Shown here in pieces: positions 35,187 through 47,171 of a DNA stretch of 64,000 bases. A model generated the notes under the pieces. The model had not been told where the DNA came from. It did not search any database and saw nothing but the letters and a program-made list of their open reading frames with translations. Within the stretch, counting starts at the first letter, position 1, and every line of letters starts with the position of its first letter. The translations under genes were made by a program, and so were the position numbers. This DNA comes from Lantana camara (lineage: Eukaryota; Streptophyta; Magnoliopsida; Lamiales; Verbenaceae): the NCBI GenBank assembly GCA_037501455.1, contig CM074857.1, forward strand, positions 30,834,001-30,898,000, given 5' to 3'.

Positions 35187-36291
35187 TTTTTTTTTTTACC
35201 ACCAGCCCGAGCAGCTACAAACTAAGAAGTATCGGTGAGAACAACGTCCGAAACAAAGGACGGGATGTCCGACGAACTTACGCAGGCCGAAACTGCATTA
35301 CGACCAAGCTTGTGGGCAGCCAAGTTTGCACCACGTCTAGTAAAGGAAAAGCAAATATCACTAAAGCAGGAGCATAAGAGCTTCACATCCGAGATAATGT
35401 TCCCAATGTCGGAGAGATTCTCGTCCGTGGCAAGGATGTCGTTAATCACGTTCAAGCAGTCCCCCTCGATGATAACGTGTTTCCACCCAAAGTCCCTTGC
35501 GAGACGAACAGCAGCCACGGCAGCAAGAGCCTCCGCCACCAAGGAATCAACGAAATGTCTTCTCCTATCCGTTTCCTACCCAAGACACAAACCGAACTCA
35601 TCCCGCGCGATAAATCCGATGCCAATAGAGTTATCCTCAGCGAAAACCGCACCATCAAAATTGACCTTGATCCGCCCCCTCTCTGGATTCCTCCACTTAA
35701 CAGCTTTGGGAATTCATTGTAGCAGAACCAGTTGCTCATCAATGGGCAGACCATTTAGACGATTAGAAGCAGCAAACTCTACGACTTTGTGAGGAGACGC
35801 ATTGATCCCTTCCTCCCTTAGCCTGTTCCTATTACTCTAAATAGACCATAGAACCGTGGCCACCTTCTCATAGGTATCTGGCGGCGAGGACTTCAAAATC
35901 TGGGGTAAGGAATGTCTGAAATCGATCTGCAGCTGGGTCACCAGATCCTGAGAGATGTCCGAAGCAGTCCAGACCAGCTAAGCCACCGGACAACTCACCA
36001 ATGCATGTGTCATATCTTCCAGCATTGCATGACAGTGAATGTAATTAAACTCGCCCGGGCAGTGACGTCAAGAGAGATTACTTCCGATTGGCAAAATATC
36101 ATGGACGCATCTCCAAATAAAGTGTTTGATCTTCGGTTGTGCTCTGAGGTTCCACACCACGTTCCATTCCACATCAACATTCGAATTCAAGGGTGCCGCT
36201 TGTTCACTAATCTCCAAGTCCCAAGCCAAATGCTAGGCGCTTTTGACCGAGAAAGCGTCGTTCTTACTGAAATGCCAAACCAGGGAGTCAT
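35187..36291 (-). pseudogene. LINE piece 3: zf-RVT region, RNase H and poly(A) tail
   Basis: Read on minus from 36291: SLVWHFSKNDAFSVKSA, stop, HLAWDLEI, then KIKHFIWRCVHDILPIGSNL (the zf-RVT linker that follows plant LINE RTs), HALVSCPVA, and further the RNase H domain (KVNFDGAVFAEDNS ... EALAAVAAVRLARDFGWKHV ... TRRGANLAAHKLGRN) ending in a stop near 35222. A plus-strand T-run at 35187-35198 is the poly(A) tail. Several stops and frameshifts make it non-functional. Its 5' boundary at 36291 is the insertion point of the solo LTR. Confidence 0.85.
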
Positions 36292-38829
36292 TGTAACACC
36301 CCAGTTTCCGTATGTTCAGGTAAGCACGCCACGTGTGAGTTTTCGAGAGTTAGGATTTATTTTAACTTGTTCATTTATTAATTTATACATTTCATGATAA
36401 TTTTATAAAATTTTATTTTAAGTATTTATATGAAATTCATATTAAATGAAGACTTATTGCATAAATTGAGTTCGATTGAAACGTGAATTAATTATCGAAC
36501 GTGACTTAATTGCCTATTTGTCCTTAATTGATCATTCTTTCAAATTGAGGACTAAATTACATGAAAAGTTATTTGGACCAAAAGTGATCATCTTTCAATA
36601 TGAGTTGGGACTTAATTGCATAACTTATTAAACTTGGAGGATATAATAGAAATTGGAGCATTTCATTCCCTTTTTATTGCTGCATATCATGTAATGCATC
36701 CCTTTCTTTCATACAAATATACAACGCTTTGCTTCTTGCTTCCATTTTGCTCGATCAAAACCCCCAAGTAGAAGATGAAGGGATTTTACCATTGTCAAGC
36801 TAAATTTCTTGAGAATTTGTGTACTTTGAAGCACCATCATCATCACAACTTCATCTCTTCTCTTCTTGCTTTCATTTAAGGTAGAGATGAGATTTTATTT
36901 AAATTCTTGCATCTTTTATATGAAGCTAGGGTTATGGTTGGATTGGATATTATGTGTTTGAGTTGGTCAAAGTATGATTCTAGGCTTTAAGCTTGAATTT
37001 GATGGTTGAATCATGAAGTTTATGAACTTGAAGGATAAGTTGGGTTATGGGTTTCATATTGATGATTCTTGATGATCAATGATTGATATAAGTGTTTATG
37101 TTGGTTTTTATTGCATATTAAGTATCCAAGTATGTGTATTTCATGTTTTATTTCATTTAGAAGTTGAGATAATGGTGTTTGTTGATGTTGGTTGTTGGTT
37201 TGAAGTGTTCCCCTGTTCTGCTCTGTTTTCTGCATAACGGGAACGACCCTTCCCGTCCCAATTCATTCTGGGACGGCCGTTCCCACCCCTGACAGGTTTG
37301 GCGCACGAGACTGGGAATAACCCTTCCTAGTTTTGGCTTACAACCAGAATGGCCGTTCCCAGCCCAAAATCTTTACAGATGCGCTGGATCAATTCGGGGA
37401 GCCGGGAACGGCCCTTCCCATTTCATGTTAAAACCCGGAACGGCCGTTCCCATACTCCAGGGGATTTTGTGAATTTTTTGCATAAAAATTGATTTTCCAA
37501 ATCCGTTTCTAAGGCCCTAAATGATTGATACGTGTTATTATATGCTCATTTTATGCATGAAAATGATCATAACACTCCATAATTGCCAATGAACGTTATA
37601 TTGCTTCATGATTACGCCGTTCGTCCTAATTGGTTCATTTGAGTCGTGTCTCACGTACACTTATCTTTATTGTACAGACCAGCTTCCTGGTGATGAGGAG
37701 CAGGTTCCGTAGGCTGTATCCTTGTTCTCTTTTGTCTGCACAGGAGAGGTTTAATTTCTAGATACATAGAGCCCTTACAACCCTTATGTGAATTTTCGGC
37801 CAAAATGTACATATATCTATACTTTCTTCAAAACCTCAAATGATTTCAAATGAACCATCTTTATTGTACTAAATCGACCGTATTTTTTGCGAGTATATTG
37901 TACTATACTGTGGGCCTGAGGGTAGTGTATTGAGCCAACCGGGAAAGCGAGGGCTGACGGTAACTCTTGCACTATCCTCACCATTTTGGGATGACCCCTG
38001 AATCCACTTGGAGGTTTGGTGGAGGAAGCAATCCCGGGCATGGAATTCATGTACCCGATGGTCACCATGACTTGATGGTTGGGCCTTGCAAACCCACCAT
38101 CACCCGGAGGGAAAAGGGACATTGAAACTGCTATTGATTGATTGCACCGTAATACTTGCATGATCACCTAACAGATTGATAACCTAATTATTGTACACTG
38201 TCGGAGTAAAGGTTGGAGACTTGCCCTCACTGTCGGGCCACTGATTGACTGAAATTGAACTTATTGCTAAACTTGCTAGTTGTAATCTCGGGCGATGTTT
38301 ATATTCTTATTGAACTTATATTGAATCTTTTTGTAAAACTTTACCCGAGCCTATGACTTGTGTGATATTTGCGCTTATATCTATTATACTTCTCACTCAG
38401 TCTTCCATAGACTGATGCCTCCACCCTTTCAGGTTCTTGCGGGAGCATGCTATGCGGGAATTAGAGTCCGTTGGAGTCTTTAATTTGGGTCTAGCACACT
38501 ACACTTTCATGTTCATGATGTTTCTGAATACTTATTACGTATTTATGCCATTTTGGGATTTATTGTACATACAGTATATGATCATGATTATACGTGTTGG
38601 AATTATGAACTTTTGATGTAAATAGCTTTATATAATGATAATGATTATGCTTCCGCTGATTTACCTTGTGCATTTTATATGGTTTCGAAGTTAGTCCCGC
38701 CTAGCTAGGATGGTTTTTTTATTTGTCACCCGTTCGCTATAAGTTTAGTTTATGTACGGATTTTTCATTTAGTATGTGGACTGAACTATAGTGCGGGGGA
38801 TGTGGCATCCCAGCGTAACGGGTGCTACA
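36292..38829 (+). mobile_element. Solo LTR (2538 bp), TGTAAC family, inserted in the LINE
   Basis: TGTAACACCCC at the left, GGTGCTACA at the right, flanked by a perfect 5-bp duplication gtcat (36287-36291 and 38830-38834). LINE coding sequence resumes in register on both sides (AVPRYD / SLVWHFSKND). Unequal LTR recombination removed the interior. Related to the LTR remnant at 1-1743 and more distantly to 20045-22968. Confidence 0.93.
37236..37455. repeat. Array of six gggaacggccgttccc-type palindromes in the solo LTR
   Basis: Motifs at about 37238 (cgggaacgacccttcccg), 37270 (gggacggccgttccc), 37312 (gggaataacccttcc), 37346 (gaatggccgttccc), 37403 (gggaacggcccttccc) and 37436 (ccggaacggccgttccc). 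Two half-site flavours alternate (cccttccc and ggccgttccc). The array follows the same cccctgtt...ctctgttttctgca lead-in as the palindrome cluster at 20935, so it occupies the homologous LTR position with unrelated motif sequence. Confidence 0.8.
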
Positions 38830-38834
38830 GTCAT

Positions 38835-39051
38835 ACCTCGGGACTGCACCTAAAGGGAAACTTGAGATGGACCGAGCATTGCCTTCATTGAACATCGCCG
38901 CAATCAAATCTTCATCGCACTGCATCAAACCGGGCCTCAATAAGTCAACCACTAACTCCGGGTAAACGAGTGCACCCACATGGAAGTGGGGTTTGAAATA
39001 GAAGCTCCTCGGTAATCATCTATCTCTCCAAACAAGAATGGACCGACCATC
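38835..39051 (-). pseudogene. LINE piece 2: short segment between two insertions
   Basis: Minus strand from 39051: DGRSILVWRDR, a stop, then FYFKPHFHVGALVYPELVVD, LLRPG, DLIAAMFNEGNARSI and FPLGAVPRYD. This is the part of plant LINE polyproteins between the RT C-terminus (GTRWRVGDG...) and the zf-RVT region. It joins the other two pieces when the solo LTR and the copia-like element are removed. Confidence 0.85.
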
Positions 39052-41183
39052 TGTTGAAAAATAGCAGAGTTAAAGCAGCGGAAGTTTACAATTTTTTTTC
39101 CAAAAGCGAATCGTGATCTTGCAATGTTCGTTTCAAAACTTAGGGACTTAAGAAACTTACACGAATTGAAGCTTTCTGGAAACGTATTGAGCCGCCCTCA
39201 AATGTTCTTCATGCGGCATGAAAATCCCCGTTTCTTGATTCTTTCTTCGAGATTCCAAAGTAGAAATCCTATAGAGTAATAATCCACACCAACTTAGATT
39301 CAAATCATGTTAGTGAGTATGCTAGTACTGTAACATGCGTATTAAACAAACAGAAAACAAGAAAAGAGAGCAAGAGAATTATCCCCAAAATTCCATGAAG
39401 GTTGGATGTGATCTCAACATCACGTGTAAGGCCTAATTTTCGAACCCCTAGTCCCTTTTATAGGCTAGGGTTCGAAACCCTAGCTTGTAGGAATTATGTC
39501 TCCTACTTTGACTTTTTCTTCTATTCTTTCTTTCTCTCCAAATAAATAATGTCTTATCCAAAATAAGATATTTATTTTCTAGAGAAATAGCTCCTAAATA
39601 ATTTAGGAATATTTAATTATTCTAGTAATAATTAAATATCTTATCCCAATAATATTTATTCTAATCAAATTAGAATTAATACTTTATAATAATAAAATAG
39701 AATATATTTATTTATTCTAATCAAATTAGAACAACTAAATAATTAAATACTTAGAATTAATTCTCCAATTAATTCCGTGGAGGACTTAGAATTAATTCAC
39801 TAATTAATCCTAACGGGCTAAAATTAATTCTCCAATTAATTTTCTTTGGCTATATAATTAATTCTCCAATTAATTATATTTAGGGATTTATAATTAATTC
39901 TCGAATTAATTATATCCTGGCTTTATAATTAATTCACTAATTAATTATATTTGGGCTTGATAATTAATTCTCTAATTAATTAACACATGATCAAATTTCT
40001 CAAATGGATCACACGTCCCAAACAATGCTCTCGATCCACACGTGTACTATACACTGTGGTCTCGTTTCGATCAATTACTTGATCTTTCTATAATACCCTT
40101 TGAACTGGGTATTTTTGTGTGACCCTCTAGGCTCAATTTCAGTTAGCAATGAGCCTAATTAATTAATACACTTTATTAATTAATTACCTCATTGATCACA
40201 CGACCATAGTCTAGCAACAGGTGTGTGACCCCTACCCGAAATGTGAATGTATATTCGAAAGAACCTTTTAGTCAATGTTATCATGTGGGATACGATCCTC
40301 CTACCATCCTATCTCTCGATTAAGATCTAGGGCATGGGAATATAGAGAGAGCCCTACTAACCTTAATCTTAAAACAAAGTTCACTTTATATTCCATTTGA
40401 TCATAATCTGAAAACCCTATTTTCTTGATATCTTGATCTAACCACCTTGCGCAAGGATTTTAGGATGGAACATGAATGACTTGTGTAACAAGAGATCATC
40501 TTGCCTACAACAAGTTTAAGTCCTTTATTGATTCTCATATGCCACATGTGTAATCCCAACATAGGCCGTGATTCAGGTGTCTATATGGTGACACCCTTTT
40601 GAGCCTATATCAAAGATTATAGAGTTAGCTCATATGAGGCAATGTGGAATATCAAGTCTAAGGATTAATTCCTCACGTCATTGACATGTGAGATATTTCC
40701 TAATCTGGAACTTCTATTAACGTCCTTTCCCATTTAGGAATCTTCTCACGCGGGGTACTATCAGTGAACTTGTTATTACAACAAGCACCCTTGGGTATTG
40801 TTTACGCATCAATTTATGCACTTGACACCCCATGAAACAGGATGATCCTTCTTAAGGACACAACTACATGAGCAAGTCTCAATAGAGGCAAAGTCAACAC
40901 TCCCACTGTCTGTCGGCCTCATTGACTTGAAAAAGTTTCTAATCCTCGCCTATGAGTTAAGAACTTGTTTCATGTGTCATTCCTATAATGACAAAGTTCT
41001 TAAATGCCTCATCGGATTAGGGGAGTTCTTGACATGCATATGTAATGGAAACACACAAACTACGTACTGGCACATAAGAAGTGTTCGCCTGTGATTACAG
41101 TCATTCGTATATTATTCAAAGATTATCTGTGATATAGGGAAAGTCCCAAAGCATAACAGCTTTCTAGGGCACAATTCCCAATA
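39052..41183 (-). repeat. 3' LTR (left) of the LARD-type element
   Basis: 2132 bp; ends ccaata where the other LTR has gaaca. The short open frames in it are fortuitous. Confidence 0.85.
39745..39985. repeat. AT-rich minisatellite in the LARD LTR
   Basis: Six or seven units of about 35-40 bp around the core aattaattctccaattaatt, itself a near-palindrome. The same array is in the right LTR at about 44878-44971 and 45826-45962, where the solo LTR inserted into it. Confidence 0.8.
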
Positions 41184-42119
41184 ATCTCCCTAGTTTTGCA
41201 GTTCCTTTCCAAGGCCCTAGTTTTACCACTCTGGAAGCTAAAGTCTGATCTCTCTTTCAGGCTTTCCCTTCTCTCACCCCTCCATCGGGTTTTAAGGGTT
41301 TCTTCTTCTTTGGCCTTGATGCCTTTACCTCAATAGGTTTAAAAGAATAACTAATCATCATTACCTTTTAGTCCTTCATAAGGATGGTTTCTTAAGTTAT
41401 CAACTAATTTGATGAATTATACTATAATAGCATCATCTAAGATTGAGCAAAAGGGTCTAAAATGATGATAGAAGCAATTCAAGCAATCAGTGGACTAAGA
41501 ACTCGTTTCTTAGTTTGCGTACGTGGCTGCAAGGTTTTCTGTAGTGAGGACTTTCAATCCATGTTACACGTGTATTCCTTCGTACAAATATGGAACAATT
41601 CCTTCGATGTGTTATACCTTGTAACACATTCGTAAGAGAGTACAATTGCTCTTAAGTGTTCCTATAATGTGTTATACTTTGTAACACATTTATGAGGGAC
41701 TATAATTGCTCTTAAGTATTTGGAGAATTTCCTTTCACTTTTCAATTGCTTCTCTTAAGCCTACGTCGGATTTTCACAATAGATGAAAGGTTCGCCTTTT
41801 AGAGAACAATTTTCTCTTTTGGAATCTAAAACAGTTTTTAGGATTTAAAGCCAATCAGAGTAGTTAGGATTTTAGTCAACTTGTTTGACTCAAGGATGGA
41901 TACTAATGGGTCGCATTTCAACTTGTAGACAATCACAGAACTACAACCTAAATGCTAAACAGAGTAAAACGTGAGCATATTGAATAATAGCGTAACACGT
42001 AGGATTAGGTCTTTGTCGTATGTGGCTCCCACTGTTTTTATAAGGTTTACAAATCCCAAACGACCTTAGAAGAAACTTGTTTTCTCAGTAGGTACTAGGA
42101 TCCCAACCATTCTTAGTTT

Positions 42120-42460
42120 CGGACTCATGACTCATGAGACATCCAAAGGTCTAAGAATCTTTAGGTAGGTACTAAATTTCCAATTCCATCTCCATGGAAT
42201 TCCTAGTAATATTTTTGTATCACTGATCTTTCAATCATGGACCCACGACTCGTGAGACATCCATATCTACTTCAGTGTTGAGCAGGACCCATCAATCAAA
42301 AGATCTCAATCAAACTTAGTCCGGAACCACCCATGACTCGTCAGACATCGCCCATTCTAAAATGATCAAGAAATATCAATCACCTTAAGTGATCAATCAA
42401 GAAACTAAGATTTAATAGGTAGCACTAATTACCCCACGACTCGTGAGACAGCAATTAGCT
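42120..42460. repeat. Four spaced copies of a gactcgtgagacatcc motif
   Basis: Copies near 42124 (gactcatgactcatgagacatcc), 42241 (cccacgactcgtgagacatcc), 42330 (cccatgactcgtcagacatcg) and 42434 (cccacgactcgtgagacagc), given with small variants and spaced about 90-115 bp. The motif core ctcgtgag is palindrome-like. Confidence 0.75.
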
Positions 42461-43559
42461 TACTTACTAACTATTAAATCCTATTGATGGAATGCTAGGA
42501 ATTTTATTACCGTAATTGAATACCTATTTATTCAAAAGTTGCTCAATATTTTAATTAGGGATTTTCGAATTAATTGGAGAGTTGTCCGATTTTGACCTCA
42601 CCAACATGTACAGTTATCCATTTTTAATTGTCTTGATTAATGCAATTTCACATAAAGTGTATCACAGAAGCAATTAGCAGATAACATGTCCTAGCATGAT
42701 ACTAATATGAGATGATCATGGGTACCCTATCTTATGTGCAATTATGGGTGCCACTCCATAATTGCTAGTTCTAACATTCATGGCACATAAGACAGTTCAT
42801 ATCACACAGGGGTACAGAATTTAATGGAAAACCCTATCTATTACATTAACAGAAACCCTCTTAAACATTTTGAGGGGTCTTCTCTTATGGCCACCGTTCT
42901 TCAAGTGTTCCTTGTGGATCCTTCTTGCTTCTTGGGTGCTTGTCTCCAAAATGAAAAGAAAAATCCTCACTTCCTAAGGTCTACTCTCTTAACATAAAGT
43001 AATATGGCTCAATCTTCATATTGACCATAGATAAATACACGTAGCATACCCCGGCCCAAAAACAATAATAAGGAAAGTCACATAATAAACACATAACAGT
43101 ATACACATAAGTAGGGCTCCAACCCCAATTGAAATAACGCAACTATGGGGCTCCAACCCCAATTGAAATCATCCATGTGCAGAAATTAAAACATACATAA
43201 GACTAACCCATGATCACCTAAACTAGCATGCTCCCGCTTGAATTTAAATTTACCAATTAAATTTAAAATTCCCTTGACTTCAAGTTACAACAAACTTAAG
43301 TAATTTGAATATAGTTCACTATTCAAGAATTTATTCAAAACACAAATTCGGATCATGACAAAACTCAATTAATTTCAAAAATTAAATTTTTGTCAAAATA
43401 TCATTCAAAGTGATATTATTAATTTTTCTCGAAAAATAAGAACTTGATTTTAATTCCCAAAAATCCCAAACTTTATAATTATTTCAAATAAATAATTTTA
43501 TAATTTTAAAATAAAATTTTCAAAATTTGGGATTTCACGAAACTTGGAAACACGAAACG

Positions 43560-43940
43560 AAAATGGGTTTCGGAAACCCTAGGTGAGGCGCGCAGCTGTC
43601 GCTCGCAAGCGTGCTGTGCACACAGCCCGCCATGGTACCGGGAGAGATGGGCGGCAATTGCCGTACAGCAACGGGCATGGCCGTGCGCTCTGCGTAGCGA
43701 CGCTGCGTGTGAACGCACGCCTCGCGCGCTAGCCGCACGCCGTTAACGGGCATTGTCGGCTCGATGCGGAACAGCGTAGCAACAGCCCCAAGGTGCGCAA
43801 GTGCGCGCACAGGTTATCGGTAAGGCGGGGCGGCGTGTTGCTATCCCATGTGCGTACGTCTTGCGAGCGATCCCATGCGCTTTCACGCACGGGTGAACCC
43901 GTTCCGTTTTCGTTCTCGTTTCGTAATTTCAGCAAATTCA
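43560..43940. other. GC-rich patch downstream of the primer-binding site
   Basis: About 380 bp rich in gcgc, cgca and gccg words in a strongly AT-rich element. In minus orientation it lies about 220-600 bp after the primer-binding site, the leader region. Open frames here are a by-product of composition and match no family I know. Confidence 0.6.
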
Positions 43941-44160
43941 AGCAATCCAATTTCGAATTAAAATAGTTCAAAACAAATCCGATTAAAATAGCTTAAAATT
44001 AGATTTTTACGAAAACAGTTTTTCAAGAATTTTCAAGAAATAGTTTTGATCCCACAGATTCGTATTTCAAACAAAAACCAAGAATACATAACATATATCC
44101 CAATTCAAGAATTTTCTGTCAAAATTCAAAACAGTAACGTTTCGAAACGAAAGTTGCAAG

Positions 44161-44175
44161 GTGGCTCTGATACCA
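44161..44175 (-). other. Primer-binding site (tRNA-iMet) of the LARD-type element
   Basis: Plus strand gtggctctgatacca, i.e. TGGTATCAGAGCCAC on minus, two bases from the LTR. Confidence 0.85.
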
Positions 44176-44177
44176 CT

Positions 44178-47171
44178 TGTTGGAATACAGCAGAGTTAAA
44201 GCAGCGGAAGTTTAAAAAAAAAATCCAAAATCGAATCATGATATTGAAATGTTCGTTTCAAAACTTAGGGACTTAAGAAACTTACACGAATTGAAGTTTT
44301 CTTGAAACGTATTGAGCCGCCCTCAAACGTTCTTCATGCTGCATAAAAATCCCCGTTTCTTGATTCTTTCTTCGAGATTGCAAAGTAGAAATCCTCTAGA
44401 GTAATAATCCACACCCACCTAGATTCAAATTATGTTAGTGAGTATGCTAGTACTGTAACATGCGTATTAAAGAAATAGAAAACAAGAAAAGAGAGCAAGA
44501 GAATTATCCCCAAAATTCCATGAAGATTGAACGTGATCTCAACATCACGTGTAAGGCCTAATTTTCGAACCCCTAGTCTCTTTTATTGGCTAGGGTTCGA
44601 AACCCTAGCTTGTAGGAATTAAGTCTCCTACTTTGACTTTTTTTTCTATTCTTTCTTTCTCTCCAAGTAAATAATGTCTTATCTAAAATAAGATATTTAT
44701 TTTCTAGAGAAATAGGTCCTAACTAATTTAGGAATATTTAATTATTCTAGTAATAATTAAATATCTTATCCCAATAATATTTATTCTAATCATATTAGAA
44801 CAAATATTTTAGAATAATAAAATAGAAGATATTTATTTATTTATTCTAATCAAATTAGAACAACTAAATAATTAAATACTTAGAATTAATTCTCCAATTA
44901 ATTCCATGAAGGACTTAGAATTAATCCACTAATTAATCCTAACGGGCTAAAATTAATTCTCCAATTAATTTTGATGAGGCCTGAAAATCACTCTCAAATC
45001 AGAACCGACCACGTGGCAGCACATCGTTGACTAATGCCTTGACGCTCGCCTTGGTGGGCTCATGGGCTTTCACGTCGCTCGATTGCCAGCTAATGTCATC
45101 CATAAGTCAGCGGATGACCATTCGGACCAAGGGCCCTAACCAACGGGTTGGACGCTCGAATAGCGGCCCTCAAGGTTATCCGTCACGGGGAAGCACCCAC
45201 TTGAGGGCCCCACTAATACGCTCGGTATCCCGACGCTCAAGGGTCATATATCGCGAGGAGGCCATCCATGCATTCTTCGAGCGTCACCAGCGTTCGGGCA
45301 TCTCCGTGCCCCGTTTCGTTGGATCCATCCTCGGCAGAAAGAATCCTAGGCCCCTCCCCCGCGTAACCCTCGTCAACAACCTCTGACACAAAAGTACTGT
45401 ACACCGCGCGCCTGACACGCCGTCACCCTTTTCAGGAATGTCATTCTCACTCCACCAAAGTCTGACGCGTGTTAGGGCAACACAGGTTTGGGACCACATG
45501 GTCAATTTACCCATCTACCCCCATCCCTAACATATAAATAGGAGAAAAGCCATGCATTCTCTCCCAAGTGATCATCTGTACAAAAACCATACACATCGTT
45601 CTGGGCATTTTCCATTGAACTTCTCAAGCTTTTCACTCACCACAGTAACTCTACCTTAGTAGCTCGCACTCTTGGTGTTGTCCTAGCTGGAAGAACCCAC
45701 GCTCAAAAGGAAACCCAGATCCTGAGGCTCTAACGCCTGTGATGGTCTTTCCCTTTTTACATACAAATTCTAAAGTGTGGTTGCATTAGGAAACTCAGGT
45801 TCTTTGCACCATCAAATTTTATTTGGCTATATAATTAATTCTCCAATTAATTATATTTAGGGATTTATAATTAATTCTCGAATTAATTATATCTTCGCTT
45901 TATAATTAATTCACTAATTAATTATATTTGGGCTTGATAATTAATTCTCTAATTAATTAACACATGATCCAATTTCTCAAATGGATCACACGTCCCAAAC
46001 AATGCTCTCGATCCACACGTGTCCTATACACTGTGGTCTCGTTTAGATCAATTACTTGATCTTTCTATAATACCCTTTGAACCCGGTATTTGTGTGTGAC
46101 CCTCTAGGTTCAATTTCAGTTAGCAGTGAGCCTAATTAATTAATACACTTTATTAATTAATTATCTCACAGATCACACGACCATAGTCTAGCAACAGGTG
46201 TGTGACCCCTACCCGAAATGTGAATGTATATTCGAAAGAACCGTTTAGTCAATGACATCATGTGGGATACGATCCTCCTACCATCCTATCTCTCGATTAA
46301 GATCTAGGGCATGGGAATATAGAGAGCCCTACTAACCTTAATCTTAAAACAAAGTTCACTTCATATTCCATTTGAACTCAATCCAAGAAAACCCTATTTT
46401 CTTGATGTCTTGATCTAACCACCTTGCTCAAGGATTTTAGGATGGAACATGAATGACTTGTGTAATAAGAGATCATCTTGCCTACAACAAGTGTACGTCC
46501 TTTATTGATTCCAACAATTCCCATATGCCACATGTGTAATCCCAACATAGGCCTTAGTTCAGATGTCTATATGGCGAAACCCTTTTGAGCCTATATCAAA
46601 GATTACAGAGTTAGCTCATATGAGACAATGTGGAATCTCAAGTCTAAGGATTAATTCCTCACGTCATTGACATGTGAGATATTTCCTATTCTGGAAGTTC
46701 TAGTAATGTCCTTTGCTATTTAGGAATCTTCTCACGCGGGGCACTTTCAGTGAACTTGTTATTACAACAAATACCCTTATGTATTGTGTACGCATCAACT
46801 TATGCACTTTACACCCCATGAAAAAGGATGATCCTCCTTAAGGACACAACTACACAAGCAAGTCTCAACAGAGGCAAAGACGACACTCCCATTGTCTGTC
46901 GGCCTCATTGACTTGGAAAAGTTTCTAATTCTCGCCTATGGAGTTTAAGAACTTGTTTCATGTGTCATTCCCATAATGACAAAGTTCTTAACAACCTCAT
47001 CGGATTAGGGGAGTTCTTGACATGTATACGTAATGGAAACACACAAAGCACGTATTGGCACATAAGAAATGTTCGCCTGTGATTACAATCATTCGTATAT
47101 TATTCAAAGATTGTTTGTGATATAGGGAAAGTCCCAAAGCATAACAGCTTTCTAGGGCACTATTCCGAACA
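44178..47171 (-). repeat. 5' LTR (right) of the LARD-type element, carrying a solo LTR
   Basis: 2994 bp; without the insertion at 44972-45814 and its duplication it is close in length to the left LTR. Overall similarity to the left LTR is high. Confidence 0.85.
44972..45814 (+). mobile_element. Solo LTR (843 bp), gypsy/Tat-like, inserted in the LARD LTR
   Basis: TGATGAGGCC...GCACCATCA with a perfect 5-bp duplication aattt (44967-44971 and 45815-45819). A TATA-like catataaatagg at about 45530 reads on plus. Repeated gacgctcg/gagcgt words resemble the Tat-like LTRs at 16245 and 56842, though overall sequence differs. No primer-binding site or interior. Confidence 0.85.

Larger units (their letters stand above)
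32581..35731 (+). repeat. Tandem segmental duplication, copy B
   Basis: Collinear with copy A; a few percent of bases differ. The main length difference is a (TA)n expansion at about 34772-34828. LTR end is at 32904 with tatag at 32905-32909. At the right end the LINE sequence continues past 35731, showing that copy B keeps the original right flank and copy A the original left flank. Confidence 0.9.
41184..44177 (-). other. Non-coding interior of the LARD-type element
   Basis: AT-rich throughout except for the GC-rich patch at 43560-43940. No coding domain was seen. Contains four dispersed copies of a cacgactcgtgagacatcc motif at 42120-42460. Confidence 0.7.
39052..47171 (-). mobile_element. 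Copia-like, iMet-primed LTR element without coding capacity (LARD-type)
   Basis: LTRs at 39052-41183 (2132 bp) and 44178-47171 (2994 bp including an 843-bp insertion) start TGTTGA/TGTTGG on the plus strand. The minus-strand primer-binding site at 44161-44175 and the purine tract at 41184-41198 set the orientation to minus. The 3-kb interior has no gag or pol motif in any frame. It sits inside LINE coding sequence: GTRWRVGD lies to its right and GRSILVWRD to its left. Flanks share only gat of a 5-bp duplication (minus strand gatat versus gatgg), so the TSD has decayed. Mobilisation must have been in trans. Confidence 0.85.

Noticed and set aside
39745..39985. CRISPR-like regular repeat array
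   Set aside because: Units are contiguous AT-rich minisatellite repeats in a plant LTR, without unique spacers.
42120..42460. CRISPR-like array of spaced motifs
   Set aside because: Only four imperfect copies with uneven spacing, within a plant retroelement.
43506..43971. Overlapping minus-strand open frames in the GC-rich patch
   Set aside because: High GC lowers stop frequency; all frames are equally open and none shows a family motif.
45027..45386. 119-residue open frame in the solo LTR
   Set aside because: Falls inside an LTR with a clean TSD; no motif and no start context.
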